From Chaetomium olivaceum (taxonomy: Eukaryota > Ascomycota > Sordariomycetes > Sordariales > Chaetomiaceae): a stretch of 64,000 bases of DNA. The notes beneath the pieces are model-generated. The model was not told where the DNA came from, did not search any database, and worked only from the letters and a program-made list of their open reading frames with translations. Within the stretch, counting starts at the first letter, position 1, and each line of letters begins with the position of its first letter. Location of the stretch: the NCBI GenBank assembly GCA_039881045.1, contig JAYWVB010000004.1, forward strand, positions 558,001 to 622,000, written 5' to 3'. A program made the position numbers and the translations under genes. Shown in pieces: positions 12,845-23,284 of the stretch.

Positions 12845-12906
12845 CCCCCAAGTCGCGCACCCCCAAGTCGCGCACCCCCAAGTCGCGCACACCCCAAGTC
12901 GCGCAC
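12845..12906. repeat. Tandem 15-mer expansion inside the left transposon end
   Basis: Three perfect copies of CCCCCAAGTCGCGCA followed by a 16-base variant CACCCCAAGTCGCGCA. The right terminus carries only one copy. The unit lies inside the inverted repeat, where transposase would be expected to bind. Confidence 0.9.
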
Positions 12907-12969
12907 TTTTGACCTTGAACCGATAGGAAACATCAATTACACCACCACAACAACCGCAATACACTGAAA

Positions 12970-14624
12970 CTATTTTAAATCATGTACATCAGATGTTTCT
13001 CCGTCTCCCTGACACGTGCGCGCATTGTGCCCGGGCTTTCCGCACTTACCACAACGCCGTGGAGCCGTCTCTGTTCGAGCCCGCCGACTACCATTTTCCC
13101 TCGCTTCACGCTCTACCTGTTCCTGCACCTCTCTCTGGGCAAGTATATCATGTGCATCTCCTATAGTAAGTGATCCTCCAAGACGCACATGTGTTTTTTT
13201 GGCCCTTCGGCGCTTGCTCAGTGCCTCATTTGCCTTCTGTAAGGTACCTATCTCAGCCGTCATTAGGGCCACCGAGTGCGCCAATGCCTGCGTCCCTTTC
13301 GCAAGCTGGTCGACAGCAGTGAGAATTGATGTTGGCGAGCTTCCCTGATGACGGACAATCCGATCTTTGATGTACTCGGATTGCGAGACGGTCTCTGTTG
13401 GGTTCCGTGGCGTCTGGGAGAACCAAGGATCGGCAGCGGCGGAGGGGGGACCAGTTGGTGTTGGCATCCGTAACTTGACATCCAGCTTGGATATCACTGA
13501 CTCGGGGTCAAAAGGCACTAGACCTGCACCTCTGAAACCCCCTTTGTTGTTTCTCTCGGTCATAGCGGCAAAGTGGGCGGCTTTGAAAGCGAGGAAGAAC
13601 TCGACCTTGGTGATGTGGTTGATATGCGCTCTGACGAAGTGCTCGATCTGCCGACCGTACGCCCTCTTTAGGGCACTGTAACACCCAACATCGAGTGGCT
13701 GGGTTATATGGGACGAGTGAGCAGGCAGGCTGATGGTGATAATGTTGTTCTCCTTGCAAAAGGCTTCGAATTCGGCCGACAGGTGACTCTCATGCCCATC
13801 AAGCACAATCATCCGATGCACCCCCTTCGTGCGAGACTTCGTGTGCCTATCGAAGTGTTTGATCCATTCTAGGCCGGTCTCATTGTCGGTCCACCCATTG
13901 GAAGTTGGCTTAATAGCCCAGTCGAGTGGGAGCTCGCCCTCGGTATACCAGTTAGCGAGGTGGTAGGCGCCTTGAACAATGAGAAACGGCGGGAGGCACC
14001 ACCCTTCGCCATTGATGCACTCAATCGCTGTCGCCCATTCCCGATTGCCAGGCTGAACTGCCTTGCCTCTTCCGCGTCGATCGGCGCGCGTCACTACCAT
14101 AGCTGCGCAGATGACGCCCATCATGAAGCCGGTCTCGTCGAAGTTGTAGAAGTCACAGTCGTGGATGCCGTACTTCGCTCTCATGTTGTGCACAAGCTCA
14201 AACCACGCGCCAATAAGTTCTGGATCTTCGCAGAGAGCTCTCTGAAAGTCGTATGCGCGATTGAAACGCGTCTTGAGTTTTGGTTGTCGCTTGACGAACT
14301 TCTCGGCCCAGTGCTTGCCGACGCGTCCCCCGTCGCGTCGCGCGAGAAGCAGATTGGCCATATCTTCAACACCAGCGTGTCGGGGCGGGAATCCACGCGT
14401 ATCTAGGTCCAATATATATTGAACAACTGCCTCTCTTCAATGACTGTCAATCGGTGAGCTGCAGGTCGTGATTCGGGCTTCGGCGTCTTCCCGTTCATCC
14501 TGTCGCGCAAGGTCGCTTCGGGTACATTGTAGATTTTGGCAGCGCGTCGCCGACTGAAAGTCTTATCTCGTTGCATTGCCTGAATAGCAAGATTGATTCT
14601 ACTCTCTTTGGATTGCGATGCCAT
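12970..14624 (-). pseudogene. Fot1/pogo transposase (DDE_1 superfamily), single frameshift
   Basis: The N-terminal part (from 14624) reads MASQSKESRINLAIQAMQRD, a pogo/Psq-type helix-turn-helix (AAKIYNVPEATLRDR). After about residue 66 the frame must shift by one base near 14425-14435 to continue ...VVQYILDLDTRGFPP. The CENP-B-type second DNA-binding domain follows (HWAEKFVKRQPKLKTRF), then the catalytic core: NFDETGFMMG (first Asp), VLDGHESH (second Asp) and QPLDVGCYSALK (third Asp). A coiled, charged tail ends in a CCHC zinc knuckle, CGKCGKPGHNARTC. Length and order match intact fungal Fot-like transposases. The lesion is a missing base (or two extra); everything else is open. Confidence 0.88.
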
Positions 14625-14972
14625 TTTTCGCTATTAAGTTATTCCAAGTTGGGATTGGGAGGTCGTGGTACGGTCAAAAGTGCGCGACTTGGGGGTGGAG
14701 TACGTTACCAATTTGAGAATAACTTCATAATCTAACAATGTAATAGTGTGACGAACCTCTCCTGGACCTCGTCCTGTTAGGGTTCAGTCTGATTGAAGCT
14801 GTCTTGCAAAGGTACTAGGTTCGGTGCAGCCAAAAGGTGCACAACAAAGACTTGTCTCAACAGTAGGCTCTCGAGCTTGTAGCGAACTGTAATTGTGATT
14901 GCTAACTGGAGAACTCCCAGAGCTCTCCAGAACGAGTGACTATATACTATCTAATTCCGAGGTATCTTGTAC

Positions 14973-15060
14973 CTGCTCTGGGTGCTCCGTCCCAGAGCGT
15001 CCAGAGCATCCTGCATCTTGACGATGCTCTCCCTGCTCTGTGTCGGAGCACACAGAGCGC
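14973..15060. repeat. Nested GC-rich hairpin cluster
   Basis: Three perfect hairpins stand in a row. GCTCTGGG (14975-14982) pairs with CCCAGAGC (14991-14998); AGAGCATC (15003-15010) pairs with GATGCTCT (15023-15030); GCTCTGTG (15035-15042) pairs with CACAGAGC (15051-15058). The first and third hairpins are inverted copies of each other, differing by paired changes that keep both stems. Their 8-base loops are also near reverse complements (tgctccgt, tcggagca). The whole block is thus a palindrome made of palindromes. It lies in the transposon island, so it may be a terminal or subterminal part of an unrecognised element. Confidence 0.75.
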
Positions 15061-15281
15061 CTAGTGCTCTTCTGATTGGCTATCCTAGCGGTTGGTTCGG
15101 GGCGTCCCGCGCCCCACTTCTGTGCGTTCCGGACAGTGACCGTGACAAATAGTTTAGGTATAATTACTCTATTTGCTTTTCTCTTGCCATTTTCTTTCAT
15201 TTATTTTCTTATCTCTATTTTCTCTTCTTACATTTTCTCACACACCTTCTTCTTTCTTGTTTTCTCATTTAGTTTAACGAT

Positions 15282-15356
15282 GTGTTATCTCAGGGCATTT
15301 TGAGTGGGTGATCCGCCGGATGACCCGCAGGTGACGGCTCCGCCCTGAAATAACAC
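15282..15356. repeat. 15-bp inverted repeat with short spacer
   Basis: GTGTTATCTCAGGGC at 15282-15296 is matched, with one mismatch, by GCCCTGAAATAACAC at 15342-15356. The 45-base spacer is GC-rich. A second palindrome, GGGCGGCCGCCC, follows near 15374-15385. The unit is 75 bp and has no gene. It could be a small foldback or MITE-like remnant. Confidence 0.5.
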
Positions 15357-15956
15357 TTTTACCATACAGGGGCGGCCGGGCGGCCGCCCGGAGAAGAAAA
15401 ATTGCCGGCCACACAACAGATCAAAAAGTAAGATAGGGGGTATTGGTATATATCCAGCCCAGATCAACTGCGAGATACGGTTTATAAGCTATGCATCGCC
15501 ATCGTCGCCGAGATATTTGCGATCAATGGGTTTTCCGGGCGGAAAAGCGCAATCAGGGTTAGGGTTAATATTATCGGTCGACCTTCAGGGGCAACAAACA
15601 GCATAGCTATCATCCGGACAGACGGATAGACAGACACTTCTACGGCGCTTCAACAAGCCCGCAAGAGGCAATAGAACGTAATGCTCGTCTGGTCGGATGG
15701 AGGAGAAGCCTAGGGGCTCAATAGCTGCCGTACGAGAGAAGAAAAACAAGCCTTATTGCTATAACTATATCTATTATTATTATTCATACTCCGCTATGCT
15801 CTGAGGCGTGCCGGACCCTCAGCTATTTAATGTACAGGAAAACCGCGCCCTCGCGGGCCGGATGAAAAACCCATACCGACAGTTAAGGAAAGTACATGTG
15901 CGTGAGCCTGCGTATACAAAGAGAGGAGGCCTCCTGGCCTCCGAGGGAGGTGCGTG

Positions 15957-16713
15957 CTAGGCCGCCGCTTCCAGCTCAAGCCTCCTGGCCAAACTGAACA
16001 TCATTAGCCTCCCTGAGTCCATTAGCCATTCCAGGACCCTCCCCGCGAGCCGTGCCGATGTAGGATCAATACCGTGTAGAACAGAGTAAAAGTCCCGTCG
16101 CGTTCGAATATCAGTTCTCTCCCATCTTCGAGTCAGCGGTGGAGCCAAACACCACACCACCAGGTGTTCGGCAGTCTCCCGTCCCTCGCCGCACTGGCAG
16201 GCGGGCGTTAGGACCTCTGGGACTCCCCGTGTAAACAGAAAGTCCCGTAGGCCTACTGCCCCTGTCCGGATCTGGACCAGCAGAGAGCTCTTCGCCTTGC
16301 TCAGGCCGTCGTGTCGTCTTAGGGTTTCGTCCCGGAACAGCGTCTCCCGCTGATGGTCAAGGTCGTCCGCCGGTCTGATGACTGCTCTGCCGTCTCCTTC
16401 CTTCAGCCACCTCGCTCTCCAGGCGTCCTCTACCACACTGTCCGTGTCTGCGGCTCCCCCCGTCCAGCGCGCGATCGTGCTCGCGGCTTTCTCCACTGCC
16501 GTGGGCTCCTGCAGTCCCACGGTTCGCGGCCGGCCCCTGTTGCCGCTCCTCGGGCGGAGCCTCTGCTGTATCTTGCGACAGGCAGTGGGAATGATCCCCC
16601 CTGCGGTCCTCTTGCCGCCCTGGCCGTCGTCCAGGTCGGTTCGCTGGAGTCTGGTTTCAAAGTCTGCAAGCCGTTTGTTGAAATACAAGTCGTCTAATGG
16701 TGGCACCCATTAA
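15957..16713 (-). mobile_element. Tad-like non-LTR retrotransposon, 5'-truncated remnant
   Basis: A 249-codon open frame on the minus strand is the C-terminal end of a fungal LINE ORF2. It contains the region after RNase H typical of Tad-type elements (LSKAKSSLLVQIRTGAVGL; then CQCGEGRETAEHLVVWC, a conserved Cys/His knuckle). Reverse transcriptase and endonuclease domains are absent, and homology stops near 16,713. Such 5' truncation is typical of LINE insertions. The downstream side (15956 towards 15300) may contain its 3' untranslated sequence. Directly beyond the break point (16714-16850) the sequence becomes very AT-rich (ttatatattatcccg, gaattatatctcg), consistent with repeat-induced point mutation. 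Confidence 0.8.
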
Positions 16714-17413
16714 AGAGTATATATGGGATAAGTAGGCTACAGAATAGGGGTAAATTATATATTATCCCGTAACGATTCTATTATTGCTATACTTCATGAA
16801 TTATATCTCGAAAACGCTTATCTATAAACTTATCTAAAATTAATCACCGGCCCCTTCACCAGGTCGTCCCGGAGCGATGATGCCGGCGAGCACGATGCCC
16901 AGAATACCCAGGCAGCGGGCCTCGCATCAATACGATAGGATATTATGGTCGAGATGTTGCGTTCCAGCCAATTTCCGAGTTTGTTTCCTTGAACCTGCTC
17001 TCCTTCTTCTCTAGAGAGCCTCAATCATAGGTAGCTGTGGTGGTGGCAACCTGTCGACGACTGGGCGGCCACGGCGGCACCTGTTCCAAAACTACTGTTC
17101 AGGTCACGTTCTGACCCTTTCTATTCTGATGGAACCGTCTTGACCGAATATAGAGGAGAGTTGGTGGGTAAATGTAATTGGCATGGCTGGGTTCAAGGAG
17201 GTTGATTAGGAGTGGACGTAGGAAGTGGATTTCAGATTGAGTTCTGACTCGACCGTTTCCTTCCCTACTCCATTTCCCAACCATATCACGACGTGACTCA
17301 TATTGCCGTGTAGCACAATGTACCAGGCAAGGTACTGATTTCATTAACACGTTCATCCTAAAGTAAGGCACTTTATTCTGAAAATTAAGGAACACAAGAC
17401 TGTGCCATTCTCA
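16714..17413. other. AT-rich, gene-free spacer in the repeat island
   Basis: The first ~140 bases are strongly AT-rich and look mutated by RIP. The rest contains no gene I can support; a 98-codon minus-strand frame at 17099-17395 has no recognisable features. Confidence 0.45.
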
Positions 17414-18953
17414 ATGCCCCAGAAGAAGATCCTTGTGCTCGGCAGTGGCCTGGTGGCAAAGCCATGCGTTGATTATCTGGCCCGGGATGCTAACAACGAT
17501 TAACCGTTGGTGCGTGTACTTGCCCATGTTGGTACTACACTTCCCTACACCTGCGGCTTCCCAATCTGACCTGTTATTAAACTTGTGCTTTAATCAGCTT
17601 GCCGTACCCTCTCTACTGCCGAGAGGCTGGCGACAGGACTGCCCCGGGCGACGCCGCTCGCCCTCGACGTCAAGTCCGCGGATATGGATAAGGGACACAT
17701 GTGGCTAGTCACGTTGTTGTCATCTCGCTTGTTCCCTTCATTTATCACCCCGATGTGATCCGCTCGGCAATCAAGGGCAACACCCAAGTCGTGACGACGA
17801 GTTATGTGTCTCCTGCGATGCGAGAGCTTGAGCCAGCCGCCAAAGAAGCCGGTATCACTGTCTTGAACGAGGTTGGTGTCGATCCTGGTATCGACGACCT
17901 GTACGCCGTCAAGGTCATCGAAGAAGTTCACAAGAAGGAGGCCAGGTTCCGGAGTTCTACTCGTACTGTGGCGGGCTTGTCGCTCCCGAAGCTGTGGATA
18001 ACCCCCTCAAATTCAGGGTATTATCTGTATTATCTATCTCCCCAATGGCACCGATCTATTGTGTCATCTAATCTAACACCGTGGATAGCTTTTGTGGTCC
18101 CCACGCGGGCCTTACTCTCCTAGTACAATTCTGCGACCTTCTACGACAAGGGAAAAGTAGTCCATATCCCGAACACGAAGCTGATGGCTAAGGCCGCGCC
18201 GTATCACATTCTGGACGGATACTCATTAGTGGCGTATCCAAACCGTGACTCGACGCTATTCAGAAATTCTACAACCTTCCCGAGGCGCACACTGTCATCC
18301 GAGGCTCCCTGTGATACGGAGGCAACCCGGCTTTGGTCAGAGCCCTTATCGACCTTGGATGGCTCAACTCCTCGGAGAGACCTTGACTGCAGGATAATAT
18401 GATTTGGGCCGAGATTCAGCAGCAGAGCCGGATCTGATCAAGAAGGACGATGAGTTGTGTACATTTTCCTCCCCAGAGCAACGCGACGAGATCCTGGCAG
18501 GCTTGCGGTGGATGGGTCTCTTCTCTAACGAGCCGGCCTCTACTCATGGAAATCTGTTGGATACGCTCTGTTCGCAGCTTGAAAAGCTCTGTAGCTTTCG
18601 GCCCGGGGAGCGGGACTTGGTGATGCTGCAATACAAATTTGTCGTGAGATGGAAAGATGGTTCGGAGGTTAGTGTATGCCTTCTTTTCCCGGTGCCAAAC
18701 TGACCTTCTAAACAGGGGATTATCACTTTTACTCTCGAGCTCCTCGGAGATCTGAACGGATACTCTGCCATGTCAAAGTCTGTTAAAATCACCTGTGGAA
18801 TTGCCACGCAGATGCTTCTAGACGGATTTACACCCTTCAAGCGACCTGGCGTGTTGGAGCCATACACAGAAGGGATCTGTACACCCCTTCGAGCCAATTG
18901 GTGAAGCTGAGGGCATCAAACTGGTCGACAAGGTGTTCAAGAAGATTGATTAG
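17414..18953 (+). pseudogene. LYS9: Saccharopine dehydrogenase (LYS9-like) pseudogene
   Basis: Pieces of the lysine-pathway enzyme saccharopine dehydrogenase (L-glutamate-forming) occur in order. They are MPQKKILVLGSGLVAKPCVD (Rossmann GxGxxxxP motif) at 17414, RTLSTAERLATGLPRATPLA after a probable intron, VVTTSYVSPAMRELEPAAKE, NEVGVDPGIDDLYAVKVIEE, YCGGLVAPEAVDNPLKF, SLVAYPNRDST, GLRWMGLFSNEP, GERDLVMLQYKF, and the C-terminal VDKVFKKID before TAG at 18951. Lesions include an in-frame TAA at 17501, a TGA at 18312 where relatives have Arg (CGA>TGA is a RIP-type change), and frame changes near 17700, 17945, 18260 and 18410. No continuous product is possible. Since lysine synthesis needs this enzyme, a functional copy presumably lies elsewhere (inference); this looks like a decayed extra copy. 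Confidence 0.85.
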
Positions 18954-19037
18954 ACGAGTGGGACGGGGTTAGCAACTGTGGTAGTTGAATTCGTCCAGAG
19001 CCAACGCTATCTCGGGATATAAGAGGCAACTTCTTGC

Positions 19038-20909
19038 TTAGGTTAATGGCGGGGGTATTTTAGTACCTAGCCGTCGTTCGCCACCAGCTTCCTTGCTCTT
19101 GTCATGACCACCACCTTCACTTCTTGTCTCTGTTGTTATTGCTGCTTCAACTGAGATCTCCGGACCAGACTCGCCGGCCTCAACTGGGAGATCATCGCGG
19201 CGGATTGCCCATCCTCCTGACCATCCGAACCACCGGGTCTCCCTTGGACCTCGTACAAGACACACAATTAAAGCAAGAACAATGAAGCCGACTGTAGTAA
19301 TAATGTTAGCTAAAGCAGTTTTCACAAGGGTGGCCGTAGATTGAGACTTACTGCTGCAACTCCCACTGTACACCCAGCCCCCCTGAGCATACAACCTATT
19401 CCCAACCGCGGTGCCCGTCAGCTGCCCTGAGAAGGCGGCCACCATGTAGGCTGTGTTGACTCTGTTCCTAGCCAGCGGCTGAATGTCATACACAGCCGCG
19501 CGGTTCCCAATCTGCGTGAACTGCCCCCCGAGGTCGATGGCAACCGCCTGGATTACCGGGCCGGCAACATGAAACGTCCCCGTGAACGTCCCAACCACCA
19601 CACCGACCAACTCCACCGACAAGCCCAGTATTGCCGAGGCCAGCGGCACAACCCTGTCGATTACCAACCGGCTGTACACAGGCGCAGCCAGTATCACTAC
19701 AATCCCAATCAACCCAAACAAGCCCACCACCACACTCCCATACTCAAACGGCGGACTCACCAACAAGAAACTCAACGTCGTCCAAAACGACGTAAACACG
19801 GCACTCAACAAAAACGCCACCACCGCCACCTGCGACAACAACGGCTCCGTAACCAACAACCGCCCAATTCCCACCAACATCCCCGGATACTTCTTCAACA
19901 ACGCCCACCACCACGCCCCATCCCCACCAGGACCGCCACCCTCAGAACTCGGATTCTTACTCGGATAATCCGGCAACCACCACCACAACCCGCCCCACAC
20001 AACCCACTGCACACCCAACCCAAACCAATAAACCCCCCTCCAATCAGACGAATACGCCGCCAGCACGCCCGATAGTAGACGCGCGACCAGGACACCTAGC
20101 GACAAGCCCGAGACAACGACGGCGAGACAGCTGGCGCGGCGGTGGGGCGGGGCGAGGTCGCCTACGAGCGGGAGCATGAGTTGTGGCGTGACGGTGGTGA
20201 AGCCGGTGAGGAAGGAGATGGTCAGAAAGAGCGGGAGGGAGGTGGTTAGGCAGAGCGCTAGCCACTGGTAGATTTCTTCAGTGAGCGTTGTTTGGTTGCA
20301 TTGTTGGGGGAGGTAAGTGAGAGGGGGGGGGGGGGGGCGGTTTGCTTACAAGCGTTGCGGTGAAGGCTACGAGGGCAAGGATGAAGGGGCGGCGGGGGAA
20401 GATGTCGCCTAGTGGGCAGATGAGCAAGAGGCCGCCGGCGTAGCCGGCTTGCATGAGCGTGGCGACGGAGGAGGCTTTTTCGAAGGTGACGTCGAAGGTT
20501 TCGGCGATGCGGTTGAGGATGGCTTGGTTGTAGTAGAGGTTGGCGACGGTGAAGCAGGCTGCCTACGACGAGTGTGTTAGTGATTGTATTTCTTACATGA
20601 GGAAGGTTGATTACTCACAAAACCAAACAGCATATTCAGCCATATGGTGAACTTGGGAGGGTTGTCCGGGTCATAGCGAGCTGGCTTGGGCTTCCACTGC
20701 CACGCTCGTCGGAGAGTACTCCATTTCGTTGACCCTGGTGCGCCCAAAACCGCCGTATCGTCAGTACCGCTTGTAGTTGGCGCGCTATCACCGGCAGACT
20801 TCTCGTCCGCTTCGTTTTCTGGTTGCGGAGTTCCTTTTCCGTGCTGTCCATGACCAGGTCCGGGGTTTGATTCCGACCCCTGATCAAGTGATATCTTTTG
20901 ACTTGCCAT
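19038..20909 (-). CDS. Major facilitator superfamily transporter
   Basis: Start at 20909 (MASQKISLDQ). A ~95-residue hydrophilic N-terminus leads into TM1 (FTIWLNMLFGF, then AACFTVANLYYNQAIL after an intron). The signature loop LLLICPLGDIFPRRPF carries the MFS motif (G-D-x-x-x-R-R). The main exon (about 20260-19370) continues with PQLMLPLVGDLAPPHRRAS and ten further hydrophobic segments. A last intron with donor GTAAGT (about 19350-19290) joins YSGSCSS to VGFIVLALIVCLVRG. The C-terminus is hydrophilic. The second intron holds a 15-base C tract (G15 on the plus strand, 20323-20337). This is the prokaryote-like arabinose-efflux type of MFS found in many fungi; the substrate cannot be told. No frame errors. 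Confidence 0.85.
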
Positions 20910-21597
20910 GTTTCCGCTGTGCCAACCACTTTCTTATCAAATGGATGTGTACCGGAAGTTCTAAAGGATTACAATTAGAGGCGGTCGGCTTTCGGGTTGG
21001 ATCGAGACGGTTCGGAGGGTTGCAGTCGCAAACCTTCCGAGGAATCGGCCGCTGAAGGACGTTGTGGAATCTGGCAACCAGGCTTGCTTTTCGTGCGCCG
21101 GTTTTCCCGCATTTTCTTTGGCATACCTGAGCTTTAAATGGCCGGTTGACGCCATTATTCATCCTGCATGGACTCGTGCTTCCGGTCCCGGACCTGGTTC
21201 CGAGCGCCCGACCGGCACTTTTGTGCTCGGTCCGGTAGCTCCGGTCATAGCGCGGGATGTAGACCATCCCCACTTAATATAATGCTCGGAACTATGACCG
21301 GACCCTTTTCAAAGTAAAGAAGTAGAACCGGATGTCTATGGTGGTGTAGTTGGGATATTACACGATAATAGGGCAACGAAAATAGGGAGATAGTCCTGGA
21401 ACTGAACGCGGACCATCTCTCCGTGGGGTCACCAGGTGGGCTTGCTTCCCTCAAGGTACTCGCCGTCCTCAAAGTCTGCATCATATGTGTCATTATATCG
21501 CACTAGAAACAGCCCAGCCATTCCCAGGTCAAATACTACCAACGCCTCCTATGATTGTGTGCCTCGAAAAGCCATGATCCTCGTAGTCTACCCAAAC
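20910..21597. other. Intergenic spacer
   Basis: Upstream of the MFS start and downstream of the AA8 gene stop. Several overlapping 60-130-codon frames on both strands have no protein-like features. No repeat seen. Confidence 0.45.
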
Positions 21598-23284
21598 TTA
21601 GTGGAAGCCATGATGGTCATAGATGGTGGGCATCTCAAGCCCCTCCTCCTTTTCTTTTCTCTTCTTCTGGATCCTCCACAGGCAGAAATAGACGGGCACC
21701 AAGACGATGATGACACCCACTGCCAGTGCCACGTAACCCAAGATCAACACCATTCTTTGCTCGGACAATTTCAAGCCCCTATTGTGCCACGTTAGTTCAG
21801 CTCATATCCACCGACTGGTAAGGTCGAAGACTTACACCCCAACGTTGACCAACAACAGTACCCATATGACCCTGCACGCCCAACGGTGAATGGCGACCAA
21901 CATACGGGTGCTCTCGGGGGGCTCTTGCCCACGCTTCTTGGCGGAGCGCTTGATCCAGGACAGTCCGATGCCCCAGAGGAACATGAGCGTCAGCGCAACA
22001 ACAGTGAGCAGGCCAAGGACCTGGTGACCGGTGCGGAACTGCTGGGTCTGCAGCACAAAACAAAACAACCGTCAGCAAACTTGAACAACCACACAACCTG
22101 AACTCAACCAACCCCCATAACACCACCACCAACCAATGGCGGAAAAGAAAGTAAAACATACCGCCACATGCTCCTTACTAACAATCACCCCCGGCACCAT
22201 CGCCCCGAGCACAAACGCAAAATACACCGTCGCGGTGATCCCATGCACCCACGCCCAGCGCGTACCCATCGCCCCGGCCACTAGAGAGTCGAACGGCGCG
22301 ACACCCAGCGCCACGATGGCGTATAGGATGCCGTGGGCGGTGGCAGCCTTGGCGTCGCCGCTCTTGTGTAGGCCGCCGCCGTCGCTGAAGGAGAGCACTG
22401 TGTCTGGGATGGTGATGTCGGGGTTGTTGGCGGAGGAGGGGATACCGCCGGGGCCGGTGGCGCGGGCGAGGTTGATTGTGAAGCGGCCTGTGTTTTGGGG
22501 GGTGATGAGTTAGATGGGGCTATGCTATTTACTTGCTTGCTGGGGTAGGTGGGGTGGGGGAGGGAAGTGAGGGGACGGGGTGCGTACCGTAGATGGAATG
22601 CCGTCGTATCCGCGCGTCGAGATCGTCGGAGTTGAGCTCGAGGCCCGGGCCGACGGCAAACATCATGGGTGCGGCGGAGTCGGCTTTGGTGAAGGATTGG
22701 CAGCCGTGGCAGGTGGCGTTGACGACCATGTCGAAGTTGTCGTTGATGATGGTTTCGTGGAGGGTCAGCTTGGTTTCGGGGGAGTAGACTGGCTCCGTGT
22801 TGCCCCTGAATGATGGTGAGATGAGTCGAGGTTGATAGACGGGGGTGGTACTTACGTTGCTCTTCGCGGACTGACTGTCACGCCTGTGATGATGTTAGGC
22901 CAAAGCCATAAATAAATTTTGAACGGATCTAATCCGGGCAAGCTCACCCTCGTGGTCTGCAGAGGGGTACATGACCAGCATTAACCCATCTGACATGGAC
23001 GTCCCGAACCCGATGGCCGTGTACTGATACCAGTCTGGCGTTATGACAGAGAAGTTGATGTCATCGGAGTTAGGGGGGAGGTTGAAAGACACGATGGTGT
23101 CGGTGTCAGGGACGAAGAGCGCCGAGAAAGCTGTCTGCGCTTCGGCCAGTCGTAGTTGTAGGGTTAAGCCTCTGTAGTGTTAGACGATGAGGCCTGCGTT
23201 ACTGTGTAGATCTGAGAACAACTTACATAGGACCAGCCATTGCAACCGCCACGACGGGTTTGAAATCCACCCACTTAACACCAT
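21598..23284 (-). CDS. AA8 iron reductase (CDH-type cytochrome/DOMON) fused to cytochrome b561
   Basis: Seven exons on the minus strand. From ATG at 23284, exon 1 joins exon 2 (GAG acceptor, exon from 23169) to give a signal peptide RLQWLVLCLTLQLRLAEA followed by QTAFSALF. The CDH-type cytochrome b domain follows, with the probable haem Met in GFGTSMSDGLML and His in IRRHSIY; a CHGC pair lies between. After an exon junction comes a b561 ferric-reductase transmembrane core: LHKSGDAKAATAHGILYAIV, HGITATVYFAFVLGAM, FRTGHQVLGLLTVVALTLM, LVAIHRWACRVIWVLLLVN and ALAVGVIIVLVPVYFCLW. It ends with a basic cytosolic tail. Paired His residues in these helices are the expected haem ligands. The protein should move electrons across the plasma membrane to an extracellular acceptor such as Fe3+ or quinone (family inference). 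It lacks the flavin dehydrogenase domain of true CDH. Confidence 0.85.

Larger units (their letters stand above)
12835..14705 (-). mobile_element. Fot1/pogo-type DNA transposon, 1,871 bp, TA target duplication
   Basis: The ends are inverted repeats beginning ACGTACTCCACCCCCAAGTC and both sit beside a TA dinucleotide (12833-12834 and 14706-14707), the target duplication of the Tc1/mariner-pogo group. The element carries one minus-strand transposase gene spanning most of its length. The inverted repeats are asymmetric: the 15-base word CCCCCAAGTCGCGCA occurs once at the right end but is repeated three times plus a 16-base variant at the left end. After the repeats both ends continue CTTTTGACC. 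The transposase has one frameshift, so this copy is probably not autonomous unless the frameshift is a sequence error. Confidence 0.92.

Noticed and set aside
15552..15572. Interstitial telomere-like sequence (agggttagggttaat)
   Set aside because: Only two repeat units; too short to infer a telomere or a subtelomeric break.
20323..20337. G15 tract in the MFS intron as a regulatory G-quadruplex
   Set aside because: A single uninterrupted run in an intron is better explained as a polypyrimidine tract on the coding strand or slippage.
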